From Alphaproteobacteria bacterium (lineage in GTDB: Bacteria > Pseudomonadota > Alphaproteobacteria > Rhodobacterales > Rhodobacteraceae), in the NCBI GenBank assembly GCA_030428355.1, contig JAUIBL010000006.1, forward strand, positions 56,274 to 120,273: DNA of 64,000 bases, read 5' to 3'. Under the pieces are notes generated by a model. The model was given only the letters and a program-made list of their open reading frames with translations, had not been told where the DNA came from and made no database searches. Shown here in pieces: positions 46,118 to 54,555 of the stretch (position 1 is the first letter of the stretch; every line of letters begins with the position of its first letter). The translations under genes and the position numbers were made by a program.

Positions 46118-46206
46118 CAAGCCTGTTCGAACAGGCTTGGCGGCATTTTCGAAAATGCCGCGCCAGAGCCTTCGAAGGCTCTGCGTTGCGGTCTTTCGAA
46201 AGACCG
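46118..46206. repeat. Array of four perfect palindromes all centred on TTCGAA
   Basis: Four palindromes follow the MFS stop codon: 46118-46139 (22 bases), 46141-46160 (20), 46164-46183 (20) and 46189-46206 (18). Each has TTCGAA at its centre but different arms (AAGCCTG, GGCATT, AGAGCC, GGTCT). A conserved core with different arms is unlike a simple duplication. They may form a multi-hairpin terminator or protein-binding array. Confidence 0.8.
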
Positions 46207-46459
46207 GCCACCGTACGCTTGGTTTCCAGATCGTTAACCGATGCTGCGCCATACCCCCGCCCACGATGCGCATCGAGCGGGCAGGGTCACTCCCAGGCCG
46301 CGACACTTGAACTGACACTCTCTTGATCCCCGTCAGGGGCGACCATGAGAAACCGGTTTATCAGGCCCTTGGCACGGGCACAGGTCCCGGGGGACACCCC
46401 GGCAGATGAGAGAGCCGTCAGGCCCAACAGGGCGGCGCCGCTTCTTCTCCGATATGGAC
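46207..46459. other. Intergenic stretch without recognisable gene
   Basis: The first half of the 516-base gap between the MFS transporter and lldD that is not covered by the repeats. It contains a GATGCGCATC palindrome and an AGGTCCCGGGGGAC stretch. No ORF with a ribosome site or family similarity is visible. Confidence 0.5.
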
Positions 46460-46630
46460 GTCATCCTCGGGCTCGACCCGAGGACCTCAGCTCACAGAGA
46501 TCCTCGGGTCACGCCCGAGGATGACGGTAACGCATGTCCGACAGATCCTCTGGTCACCCCCGGGGGAGGACGGCATCACGCGTCCGACAGGTCCGCGGCT
46601 CCCACCGCAGAACGACGCTGACACGTGCCT
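46460..46630. repeat. REP-like hairpins in inverted and tandem copies
   Basis: Hairpin A (46460-46485, GTCATCCTCGGG-loop-CCCGAGGAC) is followed by its inverted copy B (46499-46526, ATCCTCGGG / CCCGAGGAT, then GACG). B begins a set of three tandem 45-46-base units (46499-46543, 46544-46589, 46590 onward), each starting (G)ATCC and ending near GTCCGACA, with units 2 and 3 degenerate. ATCCTCGGG...CCCGAGGATGAC elements are widespread palindromes in alphaproteobacterial genomes. Confidence 0.75.
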
Positions 46631-47795
46631 AGACTTCCCAGTCGCCCGAAAATCCCTTGGGGATCATCAGGATGTCGCGGTCCAGCGCATTGACATCCGT
46701 GCGCCCGCAAAGACCCATCGACACCTCGAGTTCCTTGTGGATCACGTTCAGCGCGTCGGTCACACCCTGTTGTCCCTTGGCCCCCAGCCCGTAGACATAG
46801 GCGCGGCCGATATAGGTGCCCTTGGCCCCCATCGCGAGCGCCTTGAGCACGTCCTGACCGGAGCGGATACCGCTGTCGAGATGCACCTCGATCTTGTCGC
46901 CCACCGCATCGAGGATCGGCGCAAGCGCGCGGATCGACGACAGCGCGCCGTCAAGCTGCCGTCCCCCATGGTTCGACACGATGATCGCATCCGCGCCCAC
47001 GTTCAGCGCCTCCAGCGCGTCGCGGGGGTCCATGATCCCCTTGATGATCAGTGGGCCATCCCACATCTTGCGAAACTCTCGGATGCGGTCCCAGTTCAGC
47101 GACTGGTCGAACGCCTGCGCCGTCCAGGACGACAGCGAAGACGGGTCCTTCACACCCTTTGCGTGCCCCACGATATTGCCGAAGAACCGGCGCTTGGTCT
47201 GGAGCATGCCCAGACCCCATTGGACCTTGGTCATCATGTTCGCAACCGAGGCAGGGGTCAGCTTGGGCGGAGCACTGAGGCCGTTCTTGAGGTCCTTGTG
47301 GCGCTGGCCCAGCAGTTGCAGATCGACGGTGATGATCGCCGCTGAACATTTGGCCTCCTTGGCACGGTCGAACAGCCGTTGCATGAAATCATCGTCCTTG
47401 AGCGTATAGACCTGCATCCAGAACGGCTTTGACGTGTTCTCGGCCACATCCTCGATCGAACAGATCGACATCGTGGACAGCGAGTAGGGCACACCGAATT
47501 TCTCGGCCGCCTTGGCGGCTTTGATCTCGCCGTCGAAATGCTGCATGCCGGTGAGCCCCACCGGGGCCAGAGCCACCGGCATCGCCACATCCTGTCCGAT
47601 CATCTTCGATGCGGTCTTGCGACCCTCCATGTCGATGGCCACGCGCTGGCGCAGGTAGATCCTGTCAAAATCAGACGAGTTCTCGCGGAAGGTCTGTTCG
47701 GTCCAACTGCCGGACTCCGTGTAGTCGAAGAACATTTTGGGCACGCGGCGTTTGTAGATGCGGCGCAGGTCTTCGATTTCGGTGATCACGGGCAT
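46629..47795 (-). CDS. lldD: L-lactate dehydrogenase (FMN-dependent alpha-hydroxyacid oxidase family)
   Basis: 388 residues. The family motif SNHGGRQLDG carries the catalytic His and Arg; N-terminal FFDYTESGS and the FMN-binding PVALAPVGLTGM and TVDL segments are also seen. It oxidises L-lactate (or a related hydroxyacid such as mandelate) to the keto acid, with electrons to the respiratory chain. The gene is transcribed away from the Tat nitroreductase gene; the MarR operator lies in their shared upstream region. Confidence 0.88.
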   Translation of the reverse strand: MPVITEIEDLRRIYKRRVPKMFFDYTESGSWTEQTFRENSSDFDRIYLRQRVAIDMEGRKTASKMIGQDVAMPVALAPVGLTGMQHFDGEIKAAKAAEKFGVPYSLSTMSICSIEDVAENTSKPFWMQVYTLKDDDFMQRLFDRAKEAKCSAAIITVDLQLLGQRHKDLKNGLSAPPKLTPASVANMMTKVQWGLGMLQTKRRFFGNIVGHAKGVKDPSSLSSWTAQAFDQSLNWDRIREFRKMWDGPLIIKGIMDPRDALEALNVGADAIIVSNHGGRQLDGALSSIRALAPILDAVGDKIEVHLDSGIRSGQDVLKALAMGAKGTYIGRAYVYGLGAKGQQGVTDALNVIHKELEVSMGLCGRTDVNALDRDILMIPKGFSGDWEV

Positions 47796-47882
47796 GAGTC
47801 GGCCTTTCGGTCATATTGGTTAGTTTTCTTTACCAGTCAGTTGCAATCGGCGCAACGCGGCATTTTTGACCTTGCTGCTTGA

Positions 47883-47923
47883 ATGGTTCGACATCGTACT
47901 ATATAGTACGGTATCGAACCAAT
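47883..47923. promoter_or_regulatory. Long dyad centred on CGTACTATATAGTACG, candidate MarR operator
   Basis: A perfect 16-base palindrome CGTACTATATAGTACG (47895-47910) sits inside outer arms GGTTCGA (47885-47891) and TCGAACC (47914-47920). The dyad directly precedes the ribosome site of the nitroreductase-like gene, and the adjacent gene two positions on encodes a MarR-type repressor. Its placement suggests autoregulation of that operon, perhaps together with lldD on the other side. Confidence 0.65.
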
Positions 47924-47933
47924 GGAGATTGCC

Positions 47934-49055
47934 ATGACCTTTTCGCGACGAAAGACACTTGGACTTATCGGGGGTGGCACGATTGCTGCCGCAACTGGCG
48001 GCATCGGCGTATTTGCAGGCACCCGAACGCCGACAAAAGCGCTGGCACCGTGGGATCTGGCCGGAGGGTATGACGACCCGCGTCTGCGGGCGATGTCCTA
48101 CGCGCTTTTGGCCCCGAATCCGCACAATCGCCAGCCCTGGGAGGCGGACCTGATCGGGGAAGACACCGTCGCAATCTGGCGGGACCCGTCGCGAAACCTG
48201 CCGGTAACCGACCCGTTTGCACGGCAACTGACCATCGGCATGGGGTGTTTCCTCGACCTGATGCGGATGGCCGCCGCGCAGGAGCGGTATGGCATTGACC
48301 AAACGCTTTTCCCGGAAGGAGAGACCGGCCCGGTTGCGATCTGCCGCTTTGTTCCGGACGCCGCCGCGCCCGATCCGCTTTTCGCTCATGTGATGGCGCG
48401 CAGAACCCACAAGGAGGTGTTCGAGGATCGCACTCTGGACGATCGGGCGCGGGCGGCGGTGACGCCTTATGTGTCCGTGCTGGCAGAAGGCCCCGAGGCC
48501 GGTCCGCTGCGGAAGATCGCGACGGAGGCTTGGCTGATCGAGGCGGCGACGCCGGACGCATGGAAGGAAAGCATCGACCTTCTGCGCATCGGCAAGGCCG
48601 AGATCAATGCAAATCCCGACGGGATCGACCTTGGCGGGCCGCTGTTCGAAGCATTGGCAAGGGCCGGATTGCTGACCCGCGAAGCCTCGCTTGACCCATC
48701 GACGATGGCGGCGCAGGGCGCGATACAGGGAACGGTGGACGCGATTGCCTCGGCCCCTGCGCTGGTGTTGCAGGTCACGGATGGCAACACCCGCGAGGAT
48801 CAGATCGCTACAGGGGCCCGTTGGCTGCGGGCCAACCTTGCGGCGACCGGGGCCGGGTTGGGCCTCCGCCCGGTCAGTCAGGCGTTGCAGGAATACCCGG
48901 AAATGGCCGATCTTTTTACGGCGATCCAAGACGCCTATGCGCCCGGTGGCGGAACGGTTCAAATGCTGGGGCTTCTGGGCTACGCTGCGCCGACGCCGCG
49001 CACTCCGCGCTGGGCGCTGGACACCCGGATGAGACCAAAATCGAACAATGCCTGA
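47934..49055 (+). CDS. Tat-exported nitroreductase-like (Acg family) protein
   Basis: 373 residues from ATG 47934, which has GGAG 6 bases upstream; an in-frame ATG at 47922 is also possible. The N-terminus (FSRRKTLGLIGGGTIAAATGGIGVFAG) is a Tat signal with its SRRKTL motif and hydrophobic run. The rest carries LLAPNPHNRQPWE near the start of the domain and later LVLQVTDGN and ATGAGLGLRPVSQAL, features of the FMN-binding nitroreductase-like Acg group. It may reduce nitro or quinone compounds in the periplasm. Overlaps the MarR gene by 8 bases. Confidence 0.8.
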   Translation: MTFSRRKTLGLIGGGTIAAATGGIGVFAGTRTPTKALAPWDLAGGYDDPRLRAMSYALLAPNPHNRQPWEADLIGEDTVAIWRDPSRNLPVTDPFARQLTIGMGCFLDLMRMAAAQERYGIDQTLFPEGETGPVAICRFVPDAAAPDPLFAHVMARRTHKEVFEDRTLDDRARAAVTPYVSVLAEGPEAGPLRKIATEAWLIEAATPDAWKESIDLLRIGKAEINANPDGIDLGGPLFEALARAGLLTREASLDPSTMAAQGAIQGTVDAIASAPALVLQVTDGNTREDQIATGARWLRANLAATGAGLGLRPVSQALQEYPEMADLFTAIQDAYAPGGGTVQMLGLLGYAAPTPRTPRWALDTRMRPKSNNA

Positions 49056-49509
49056 CACCAAGACAGGGCCGGACGTGACCGGTCTCTATTTCGAACTCTT
49101 CAACGAAATCGGCATCATCAGCCAACTGAGCCGCGCGTCCTTCGAGGCGCGGCTGCCGGAGGGAATGGTGTTGCCACATTTCAGCGTCATCAACCATTTG
49201 ATCCGGGTGCGGGACGGGCGGACGCCGTTGCAACTGGCGCGGGCGTTTCAGGTTCCCAAGACCAGCATGACACACACGCTGGCGGGGCTGGAAAAGCGCG
49301 GGCTGGTCGAGATGCGCGCCAATCCCGACGACGCGCGCAGCAAACAGGTCTGGCTGACCGAGGCAGGACGCACGTTCCGGGACGAAGCCATCGCCAGCCT
49401 CACCCCGGATGTGGCGGGGATTTCGGACGCGCTTGAGCCCGACGAGGTGGCGGAGATGATCGCGACCCTGGCGCGCCTGCGCAAGCGTATGGACTCGGCG
49501 CGCGACTGA
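49048..49509 (+). CDS. MarR-family transcriptional regulator
   Basis: 153 residues with a winged helix-turn-helix: TPLQLARAFQVPKTSMTHTLAGLEKRGLVEMRANPDDARSK is the classic MarR recognition helix and wing. It is probably the repressor of the preceding nitroreductase-like gene, with which its start overlaps, and binds the palindrome at 47883. A repeat with the GGGAGTATTT motif follows the stop codon. Confidence 0.9.
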   Translation: MPDTKTGPDVTGLYFELFNEIGIISQLSRASFEARLPEGMVLPHFSVINHLIRVRDGRTPLQLARAFQVPKTSMTHTLAGLEKRGLVEMRANPDDARSKQVWLTEAGRTFRDEAIASLTPDVAGISDALEPDEVAEMIATLARLRKRMDSARD

Positions 49510-49512
49510 TCC

Positions 49513-49544
49513 ATGAGGGAGTATTTGCCGCCCGGAGTCCGGGC
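49513..49544. repeat. GAGGGAGTATTT plus GCCCGGA-G-TCCGGGC intergenic repeat
   Basis: A GAGGGAGTATTTGCC segment (49515-49529) runs into a perfect 15-base hairpin GCCCGGAGTCCGGGC (49530-49544). It lies between the convergent MarR and trpA genes and resembles the repeats at 1517 and 28999, so it may act as a bidirectional terminator. Confidence 0.6.
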
Positions 49545-49550
49545 ATCCGG

Positions 49551-50342
49551 TCAGGCGCGATGTGCGCCGTCGGCCAGCGACTTGACGAAGGCCAGAACCT
49601 CGCTGACCGGCTTGCCGCCCGCCAGTTCCCCAACGATGGCGGACCCCACGACGCAGCCATCGGCCACCCCGGCGATTGCCTGCGCCGCATCGGGTGTCTT
49701 GATGCCGAAGCCGACGATGACGGGCAGGTCGGTCTTGGCCTTGATCCGGGCCACTTCGGGGCCGACATCGGCGGCCTGCGCCTCGGCGGCACCAGTGATG
49801 CCGGTGATCGACACGTAGTAGACAAAACCGGACGTGTTCTGCAGCACCTTGGGCAGGCGCTTGTCATCGGTGGTCGGGGTGGCAAGACGGATGAAGTTCA
49901 GACCGGCAGCCTGCGCCGGGATGCACAGCTCGTCGTCTTCCTCGGGCGGCAGGTCGACGATGATCAGCCCGTCGATACCCGCCTCTTTGGCCTGTGTGAG
50001 GAACAGGTCCACACCGCGCGAATAGATCGGGTTGTAATAGCCCATCATCACGATGGGCGTGGTGTCGTCGCCCTGCCGGAAGGTGCGCGCCAGCTCCAGC
50101 GTGCGGTCGAGGGTCATGCCGCCTTCAAGCGCGCGCTGACCGGCCAACTGGATCGTGCTGCCATCGGCCATCGGATCGGTGAAGGGCAGACCCAGTTCGA
50201 TGATGTCCACACCCGCGCCGGGCAGGCCCTTGACCAGCTCGAGCGAGGTGTCGAAATCCGGATCGCCCGCCATCACGTAGGACACAAAGGCCTTTTTGCC
50301 GGCTTTGCGCAGCTCTGCGAATTTAGCGTCGATACGGGTCAT
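49551..50342 (-). CDS. trpA: Tryptophan synthase alpha subunit
   Basis: 263 residues from ATG 50342. The catalytic Glu is in [18 protein letters not shown], followed by the catalytic Asp segment [12 protein letters not shown] and the phosphate-binding Gly strand [11 protein letters not shown]. It cleaves indole-3-glycerol phosphate to indole and glyceraldehyde 3-phosphate. Homologous partner trpB is at 35779 on the other strand, so the two subunits are not co-transcribed here. Confidence 0.97.
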   Translation of the reverse strand: MTRIDAKFAELRKAGKKAFVSYVMAGDPDFDTSLELVKGLPGAGVDIIELGLPFTDPMADGSTIQLAGQRALEGGMTLDRTLELARTFRQGDDTTPIVMMGYYNPIYSRGVDLFLTQAKEAGIDGLIIVDLPPEEDDELCIPAQAAGLNFIRLATPTTDDKRLPKVLQNTSGFVYYVSITGITGAAEAQAADVGPEVARIKAKTDLPVIVGFGIKTPDAAQAIAGVADGCVVGSAIVGELAGGKPVSEVLAFVKSLADGAHRA

Positions 50343-50494
50343 GGCGGTCTCCTGAACTGGTCGGACCCGATTGCCGGAGTTGCGCGGGAAAATCAATGGG
50401 GCAGGCGACGGGGATTTTGATGCGTGTCAAAGAGACCTTTTTACAATCCTGTTACGATGCGCGCGACGTTCACACTCAGGTTCCGGAGATTTGT

Positions 50495-51463
50495 ATGCCT
50501 TCATCCCCCGCCATCGCCAAAGACGCGCCGACGAAACCGCAACCGACCGGTGCGCTCAAAGAGGTTCCCGTGACACCCCAAGAAGCGGGCGCCCCCCAGA
50601 AGGCGGTCACGGCCGATGACGTGCGTCGCGCATTCGAATCCGGCAAATACCCCTATCGCAGCCGCCTCTCGCGCCGCACCTACGAGGCCGAGAAAGCGGC
50701 GCTGCAGGCAGAATTGCTGAAAGTGCAGCTATGGGCGCAAGACACCGGGCAGAAATTCGTCATGATCTTCGAAGGCCGGGATGCCGCAGGCAAGGGGGGC
50801 ACGATCAAGCGGTTCACCGAGCATCTCAACCCGCGGGCCGCCCGGGTCGTCGCGCTGAACAAGCCCACCGACGTGGAGCGCGGGCAATGGTATTACCAGC
50901 GCTACATCGAACATCTGCCGACGGCCGGGGAAATCGTGCTTTATGACCGGTCCTGGTACAACCGCGCCGGGGTCGAGCGGGTGATGGGCTTCTGCGAACC
51001 CAGCGAATATCTCGAATTCATGCGCCAGACCCCCGATCTTGAACGCATGCTCACACGCTCGGGCATCCGGCTTTACAAATACTGGTTCTCGGTCACGCAG
51101 GCCGAACAGAAACGCCGCTTTGCCAGCCGCGAGACCGATCCTCTCAAGCAGTGGAAACTGTCTCCCATCGACAAGGCAAGCCTTGATAAATGGGACGACT
51201 ACACCGAGGCGAAAGAGGCGATGTTCTTCTACACCGACACCGCCGATGCGCCCTGGACCATCGTCAAATCCGATGACAAGAAACGTGCGCGCCTGAACTG
51301 CATGAAGCATTTCCTGTCGACGGTGGACTATCCGGGTAAGGATCACAGCATCGCCACCGCACCCGATCCGCTGATCGTGGGTGGGGCAGGGCATGTGATC
51401 CACCGCTCCGAGCACATCCTTGGTACGTCATTGCACCCCGACACGCGCAAGACCCGCGCCTGA
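50495..51463 (+). CDS. ppk2: Polyphosphate kinase 2
   Basis: 322 residues from ATG 50495, which has GGAG upstream; the in-frame ATG at 50396 would add 33 residues. The P-loop EGRDAAGKGG, the lid segment YYQRYIEHLPTAGEIV and the Walker B YDRSWYNRAGVERVMG are the PPK2 catalytic motifs. It phosphorylates NDP or NMP with polyphosphate, or makes polyphosphate. Many N-terminal residues are low-complexity Pro/Thr/Ala/Lys, typical of a disordered leader. Confidence 0.92.
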   Translation: MPSSPAIAKDAPTKPQPTGALKEVPVTPQEAGAPQKAVTADDVRRAFESGKYPYRSRLSRRTYEAEKAALQAELLKVQLWAQDTGQKFVMIFEGRDAAGKGGTIKRFTEHLNPRAARVVALNKPTDVERGQWYYQRYIEHLPTAGEIVLYDRSWYNRAGVERVMGFCEPSEYLEFMRQTPDLERMLTRSGIRLYKYWFSVTQAEQKRRFASRETDPLKQWKLSPIDKASLDKWDDYTEAKEAMFFYTDTADAPWTIVKSDDKKRARLNCMKHFLSTVDYPGKDHSIATAPDPLIVGGAGHVIHRSEHILGTSLHPDTRKTRA

Positions 51464-51538
51464 CGGGTGCGCAATTCTCTGCCGCCCCATGCCGGAGCGG
51501 CTTGCGTTAGGACAGCGGGGGTCTTACCTCCGGTGTCC

Positions 51539-52180
51539 ATGAAGCATGCTCTTTGCGCCCTTGCCCTTGGTCTGGTGGCTGCGCCTCTTGGTGCGCATCC
51601 CCATATCTTTGTCGAAACCGCCCTCCGGTTCGAGGTCAATGACCAGCGCGAGGTCACGGGCGTCACCGTGACGTGGACCTATGACGACTTTTTCACACTG
51701 CTGATTCTCGAAGATTACGGGCTTGATTCCGATGGCGACGGGCAACTCACCGAAGCCGAACTGGATACGCTGTTCGGCTTCGATCTGATCGAATGGCCCG
51801 AAGGGTTCGAAGGCGATCTTTATGTCTACTCCAACGGTGAAAAGGTCGAGATGCCCCGCCCGCGCCCCATCGGGATCGCGGTCGAGGGCGGGTTCATCAC
51901 CGCCACGCATTTCCGCGAGATCCCGCCGGTCGCCATCGAGGCCATCGAGGTTTTGCAGTACGACCCAACCTATTATGTCTCCTACGACGTCTCGCAGGGC
52001 GTGAGTCTGACCGATCCGGGCTGCACCGCCACGGTGACCGACCCGGATCAGGTGGCAGCACAGGCCGCCGTTGAAAAGGAACTGAACGGCGGGTCGATGG
52101 AGGACATCTTCAACGAGATGCGCGTCGGCATCCATTTTGCTGATACGGTCACGATGTCATGCGCACCGCCCTCCAACTAG
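51539..52180 (+). CDS. DUF1007-family periplasmic protein
   Basis: 213 residues from ATG 51539, with a signal peptide ending [10 protein letters not shown]. The segment [16 protein letters not shown] with two His near the mature N-terminus, and a Ca2+-binding-like [13 protein letters not shown] loop, match DUF1007. These proteins nearly always precede a NicO-type nickel/cobalt transporter, and are taken as metal-binding partners. Here the transporter gene overlaps its 3' end by 22 bases. It contains an EF-hand-like loop, which could bind calcium. Confidence 0.9.
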   Translation: MKHALCALALGLVAAPLGAHPHIFVETALRFEVNDQREVTGVTVTWTYDDFFTLLILEDYGLDSDGDGQLTEAELDTLFGFDLIEWPEGFEGDLYVYSNGEKVEMPRPRPIGIAVEGGFITATHFREIPPVAIEAIEVLQYDPTYYVSYDVSQGVSLTDPGCTATVTDPDQVAAQAAVEKELNGGSMEDIFNEMRVGIHFADTVTMSCAPPSN

Positions 52181-53088
52181 CCGCTGCGGCTGTGGTCGCG
52201 CTTGCCGTCTGGCTCTGGGGGTTTGACGGGGCGCAGATGCTGGAACGCTGGGCCGCCGAGGGCCAGCGCGCGGCGCAAAGCGGCATGGCGCAGGGCCTTC
52301 GGGCGCTGCGGGCCAATCAGCCGGGTGCATTGATGACCCTGATGGCGGTGTGTTTCGGCTATGGCTTCTTTCACGCGGTCGGTCCCGGTCACGGCAAGAT
52401 CCTGATTGCGGGCTATGGCGTGGCCGAGCGTGTGGCACTGACGCGGCTGTCTGTGCTGGCCGTGCTGTCGAGCCTTGCGCAGGCGGTCACGGCCATCATC
52501 GTGGTTTATGCCGGCGTCTGGATTCTGGGGTTGGGCCGTCAGGACATGGTGGGCGCGGCCGAAGACTGGTTTGCCCCGTTCAGCTATGCCGCGATCTGCG
52601 GGGTGGGGGCGTGGCTGGCCCTTCGCGGGGCGTTGCGTCTGCGGTCGCAGTGGCACACGGCCAAGCCGCATCACCACGATCACCATCACCATCACGACCA
52701 TCACCACCATGACGACGGCGTGTGCAGCTCGTGCGGCCACGCCCATGGGCCAACTCCGGAACAGGCGCAGAATGTCCATTCCCTGCGCGATGCGCTGGTG
52801 CTGATCGGGGCCATCGCGATCCGGCCCTGCACAGGCGCGCTGTTCCTGCTGATCCTGTCGGTCAGCATGGGGATTGAGCTTGCGGGCATCCTTGGCACCT
52901 TCGCCATGGGGCTGGGCACCGCCAGTGTCACTCTGGCCGCCGCCGCCGGGGCGGTGACCTTCCGCGAGGGCGCATTGGCCCGCTTTGCCGGGGGGGCGAA
53001 CGGCGCGCGCATCGCCGGTGTGATCGAAACCGGGGCCGGGCTGATCATTGCCATTTTGGCCGCACAGTTCCTGATCCGCGCCATCTGA
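52159..53088 (+). CDS. NicO-family nickel/cobalt transporter
   Basis: 309 residues with about 6-7 hydrophobic segments. The motif [18 protein letters not shown] corresponds to the metal-binding HAxxPGHGK of NicO/RcnA transporters. A cytoplasmic loop of about 20 residues is extremely His-rich ([17 protein letters not shown], then CSSCGHAHG), a typical metal buffer. It probably moves Ni2+ or Co2+ across the inner membrane together with the DUF1007 protein; direction cannot be determined from sequence. Confidence 0.9.
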   Translation: MRTALQLAAAAVVALAVWLWGFDGAQMLERWAAEGQRAAQSGMAQGLRALRANQPGALMTLMAVCFGYGFFHAVGPGHGKILIAGYGVAERVALTRLSVLAVLSSLAQAVTAIIVVYAGVWILGLGRQDMVGAAEDWFAPFSYAAICGVGAWLALRGALRLRSQWHTAKPHHHDHHHHHDHHHHDDGVCSSCGHAHGPTPEQAQNVHSLRDALVLIGAIAIRPCTGALFLLILSVSMGIELAGILGTFAMGLGTASVTLAAAAGAVTFREGALARFAGGANGARIAGVIETGAGLIIAILAAQFLIRAI

Positions 53089-53136
53089 TCCGACAAAACA
53101 CTTGCCCCGCGCAGAGCGCGGGTCTAACCGACCGTC

Positions 53137-54519
53137 ATGCACACAGCAGAGATGTCATATCCGGCCCATGTCAGGGCCATCCTCGTATTGGGGCTGCCTC
53201 TGGTTGGCGGGCATATGGCACAGATGGCCATCGGCCTGACCGACACCATCATGGTTGGCTGGTACGGGGCCGAGGCTTTGGCCACGGTCACGCTGGCCAA
53301 CACGCTGTTCTTCACGCTGTTCCTGTTCGGCTGCGGATTCGCCTGGGCGGTGATGCCCATGGTGGCCTCCTACGCGGCCGAGGGCGACGATCAGAAAGTC
53401 CGCCGCGCGACCCGCATGGGGCTTTGGCTGTCGGCGCTGTTCTGCGTGGTGATGTTTCCGCTTTTGTGGTGGTCGGAGGCGTTGCTGCAACGGTTGGGTC
53501 AGAACCCGGTGATCTCAAGCGAGGCACAAGTCTACCTGCGGGTGCTGGCCTTCGGTCTGCTGCCTGCGCTGGTGACGATGGTGCTGAAAAGCTACCTGGC
53601 TGCATTGGAGAAAACCAAGGTCGTGTTCTGGGTCACAGCCGTGGCCGTGCCCTATAACGCGCTGGCGAACTATGCGCTGATCTTCGGCAATTTCGGCTTT
53701 CCCGAACTGGGCTTGCAGGGCGCGGCCATCGCCTCGCTCAGCACGCATGTGTTCTCGATGCTGGTGATCGTGGTCTATATCCGCGTCTTCGTGCCGGAAC
53801 ACAGCCTGTTCCAGAGGATTTGGAAACCCGACAACGAGATGTTTGTTCAGGTGTTCAAGCTGGGTGTGCCCATCGGGCTGACCTCCTTGTCCGAGACCGG
53901 ACTGTTCGCAGCCTCGGCCATCATGATGGGCTGGTTGGGGACGATCCCGCTGGCCGCGCACGGGATCGCGCTGCAACTGGCGTCGATTACCTTCATGCTG
54001 CATCTGGGCCTGTCAAATGCCGCCACCGTGCGCGCGGGCAATGCCTTCGGGCGCAAGGATTGGCCGCATATGGCACGGGGCGGGATCGTTGCCCTTGCGC
54101 TGTCGGCCTTCATCGCGGCGCTGACCATCGTTCTGTTTGTCGCCCTTCCCGAACCGCTGATCGCAGCCTTCCTCGACCCCGACGATCCCGCCCGGGCCGA
54201 GATCATCGCCATGGGCATCACCCTGCTGGTCCTTGCTGCGATCTTCCAACTGGTGGACGGCGCACAGGTGGTGGCGCTGGGCCTCTTGCGCGGGGTGCAG
54301 GACGCGCGTGTGCCTATGATCTATGCCGCCGTGTCCTATTTCGGCATCGGTCTGCCCGCGGCCTATGTGTTGGGCTTTGTCGTCAACTGGGGCGCAACGG
54401 GCATCTGGATCGGTCTGGTGCTGGGTCTCGCGGGCGCGGCGCTGCTGCTCAACCACCGGTTCTGGCGGCGCATGATGCCCGATCTCAGCCGTCTTGCAGC
54501 GCCGACGGTCAACGCATAG
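53137..54519 (+). CDS. MATE-family efflux transporter (NorM subgroup)
   Basis: 460 residues with 12 predicted helices. N-terminal VLGLPLVGGHMAQMAIGLTDTIMVGWYG and the mid-protein ALEKTKVVFWVTAVAVPYNALANY are typical NorM features. It exports cationic drugs or metabolites. Start choice is uncertain between ATG 53137 and 53152. It is the second MATE gene of the window and not closely similar to the first. Confidence 0.92.
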   Translation: MHTAEMSYPAHVRAILVLGLPLVGGHMAQMAIGLTDTIMVGWYGAEALATVTLANTLFFTLFLFGCGFAWAVMPMVASYAAEGDDQKVRRATRMGLWLSALFCVVMFPLLWWSEALLQRLGQNPVISSEAQVYLRVLAFGLLPALVTMVLKSYLAALEKTKVVFWVTAVAVPYNALANYALIFGNFGFPELGLQGAAIASLSTHVFSMLVIVVYIRVFVPEHSLFQRIWKPDNEMFVQVFKLGVPIGLTSLSETGLFAASAIMMGWLGTIPLAAHGIALQLASITFMLHLGLSNAATVRAGNAFGRKDWPHMARGGIVALALSAFIAALTIVLFVALPEPLIAAFLDPDDPARAEIIAMGITLLVLAAIFQLVDGAQVVALGLLRGVQDARVPMIYAAVSYFGIGLPAAYVLGFVVNWGATGIWIGLVLGLAGAALLLNHRFWRRMMPDLSRLAAPTVNA

Positions 54520-54555
54520 AAGCGGCGCAACTTCGCAGGATCAGGAGAGACCGAG

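Noticed and set aside
50396..50494. In-frame ATG that would extend ppk2 by 33 residues
   Set aside because: The later ATG at 50495 has a GGAG site at proper spacing, and the extension is not expected in the family.
51464..51538. Possible cobalamin or nickel riboswitch before DUF1007
   Set aside because: The 75-base leader is too short for a cobalamin riboswitch and I see no NiCo-like multi-helix pattern.
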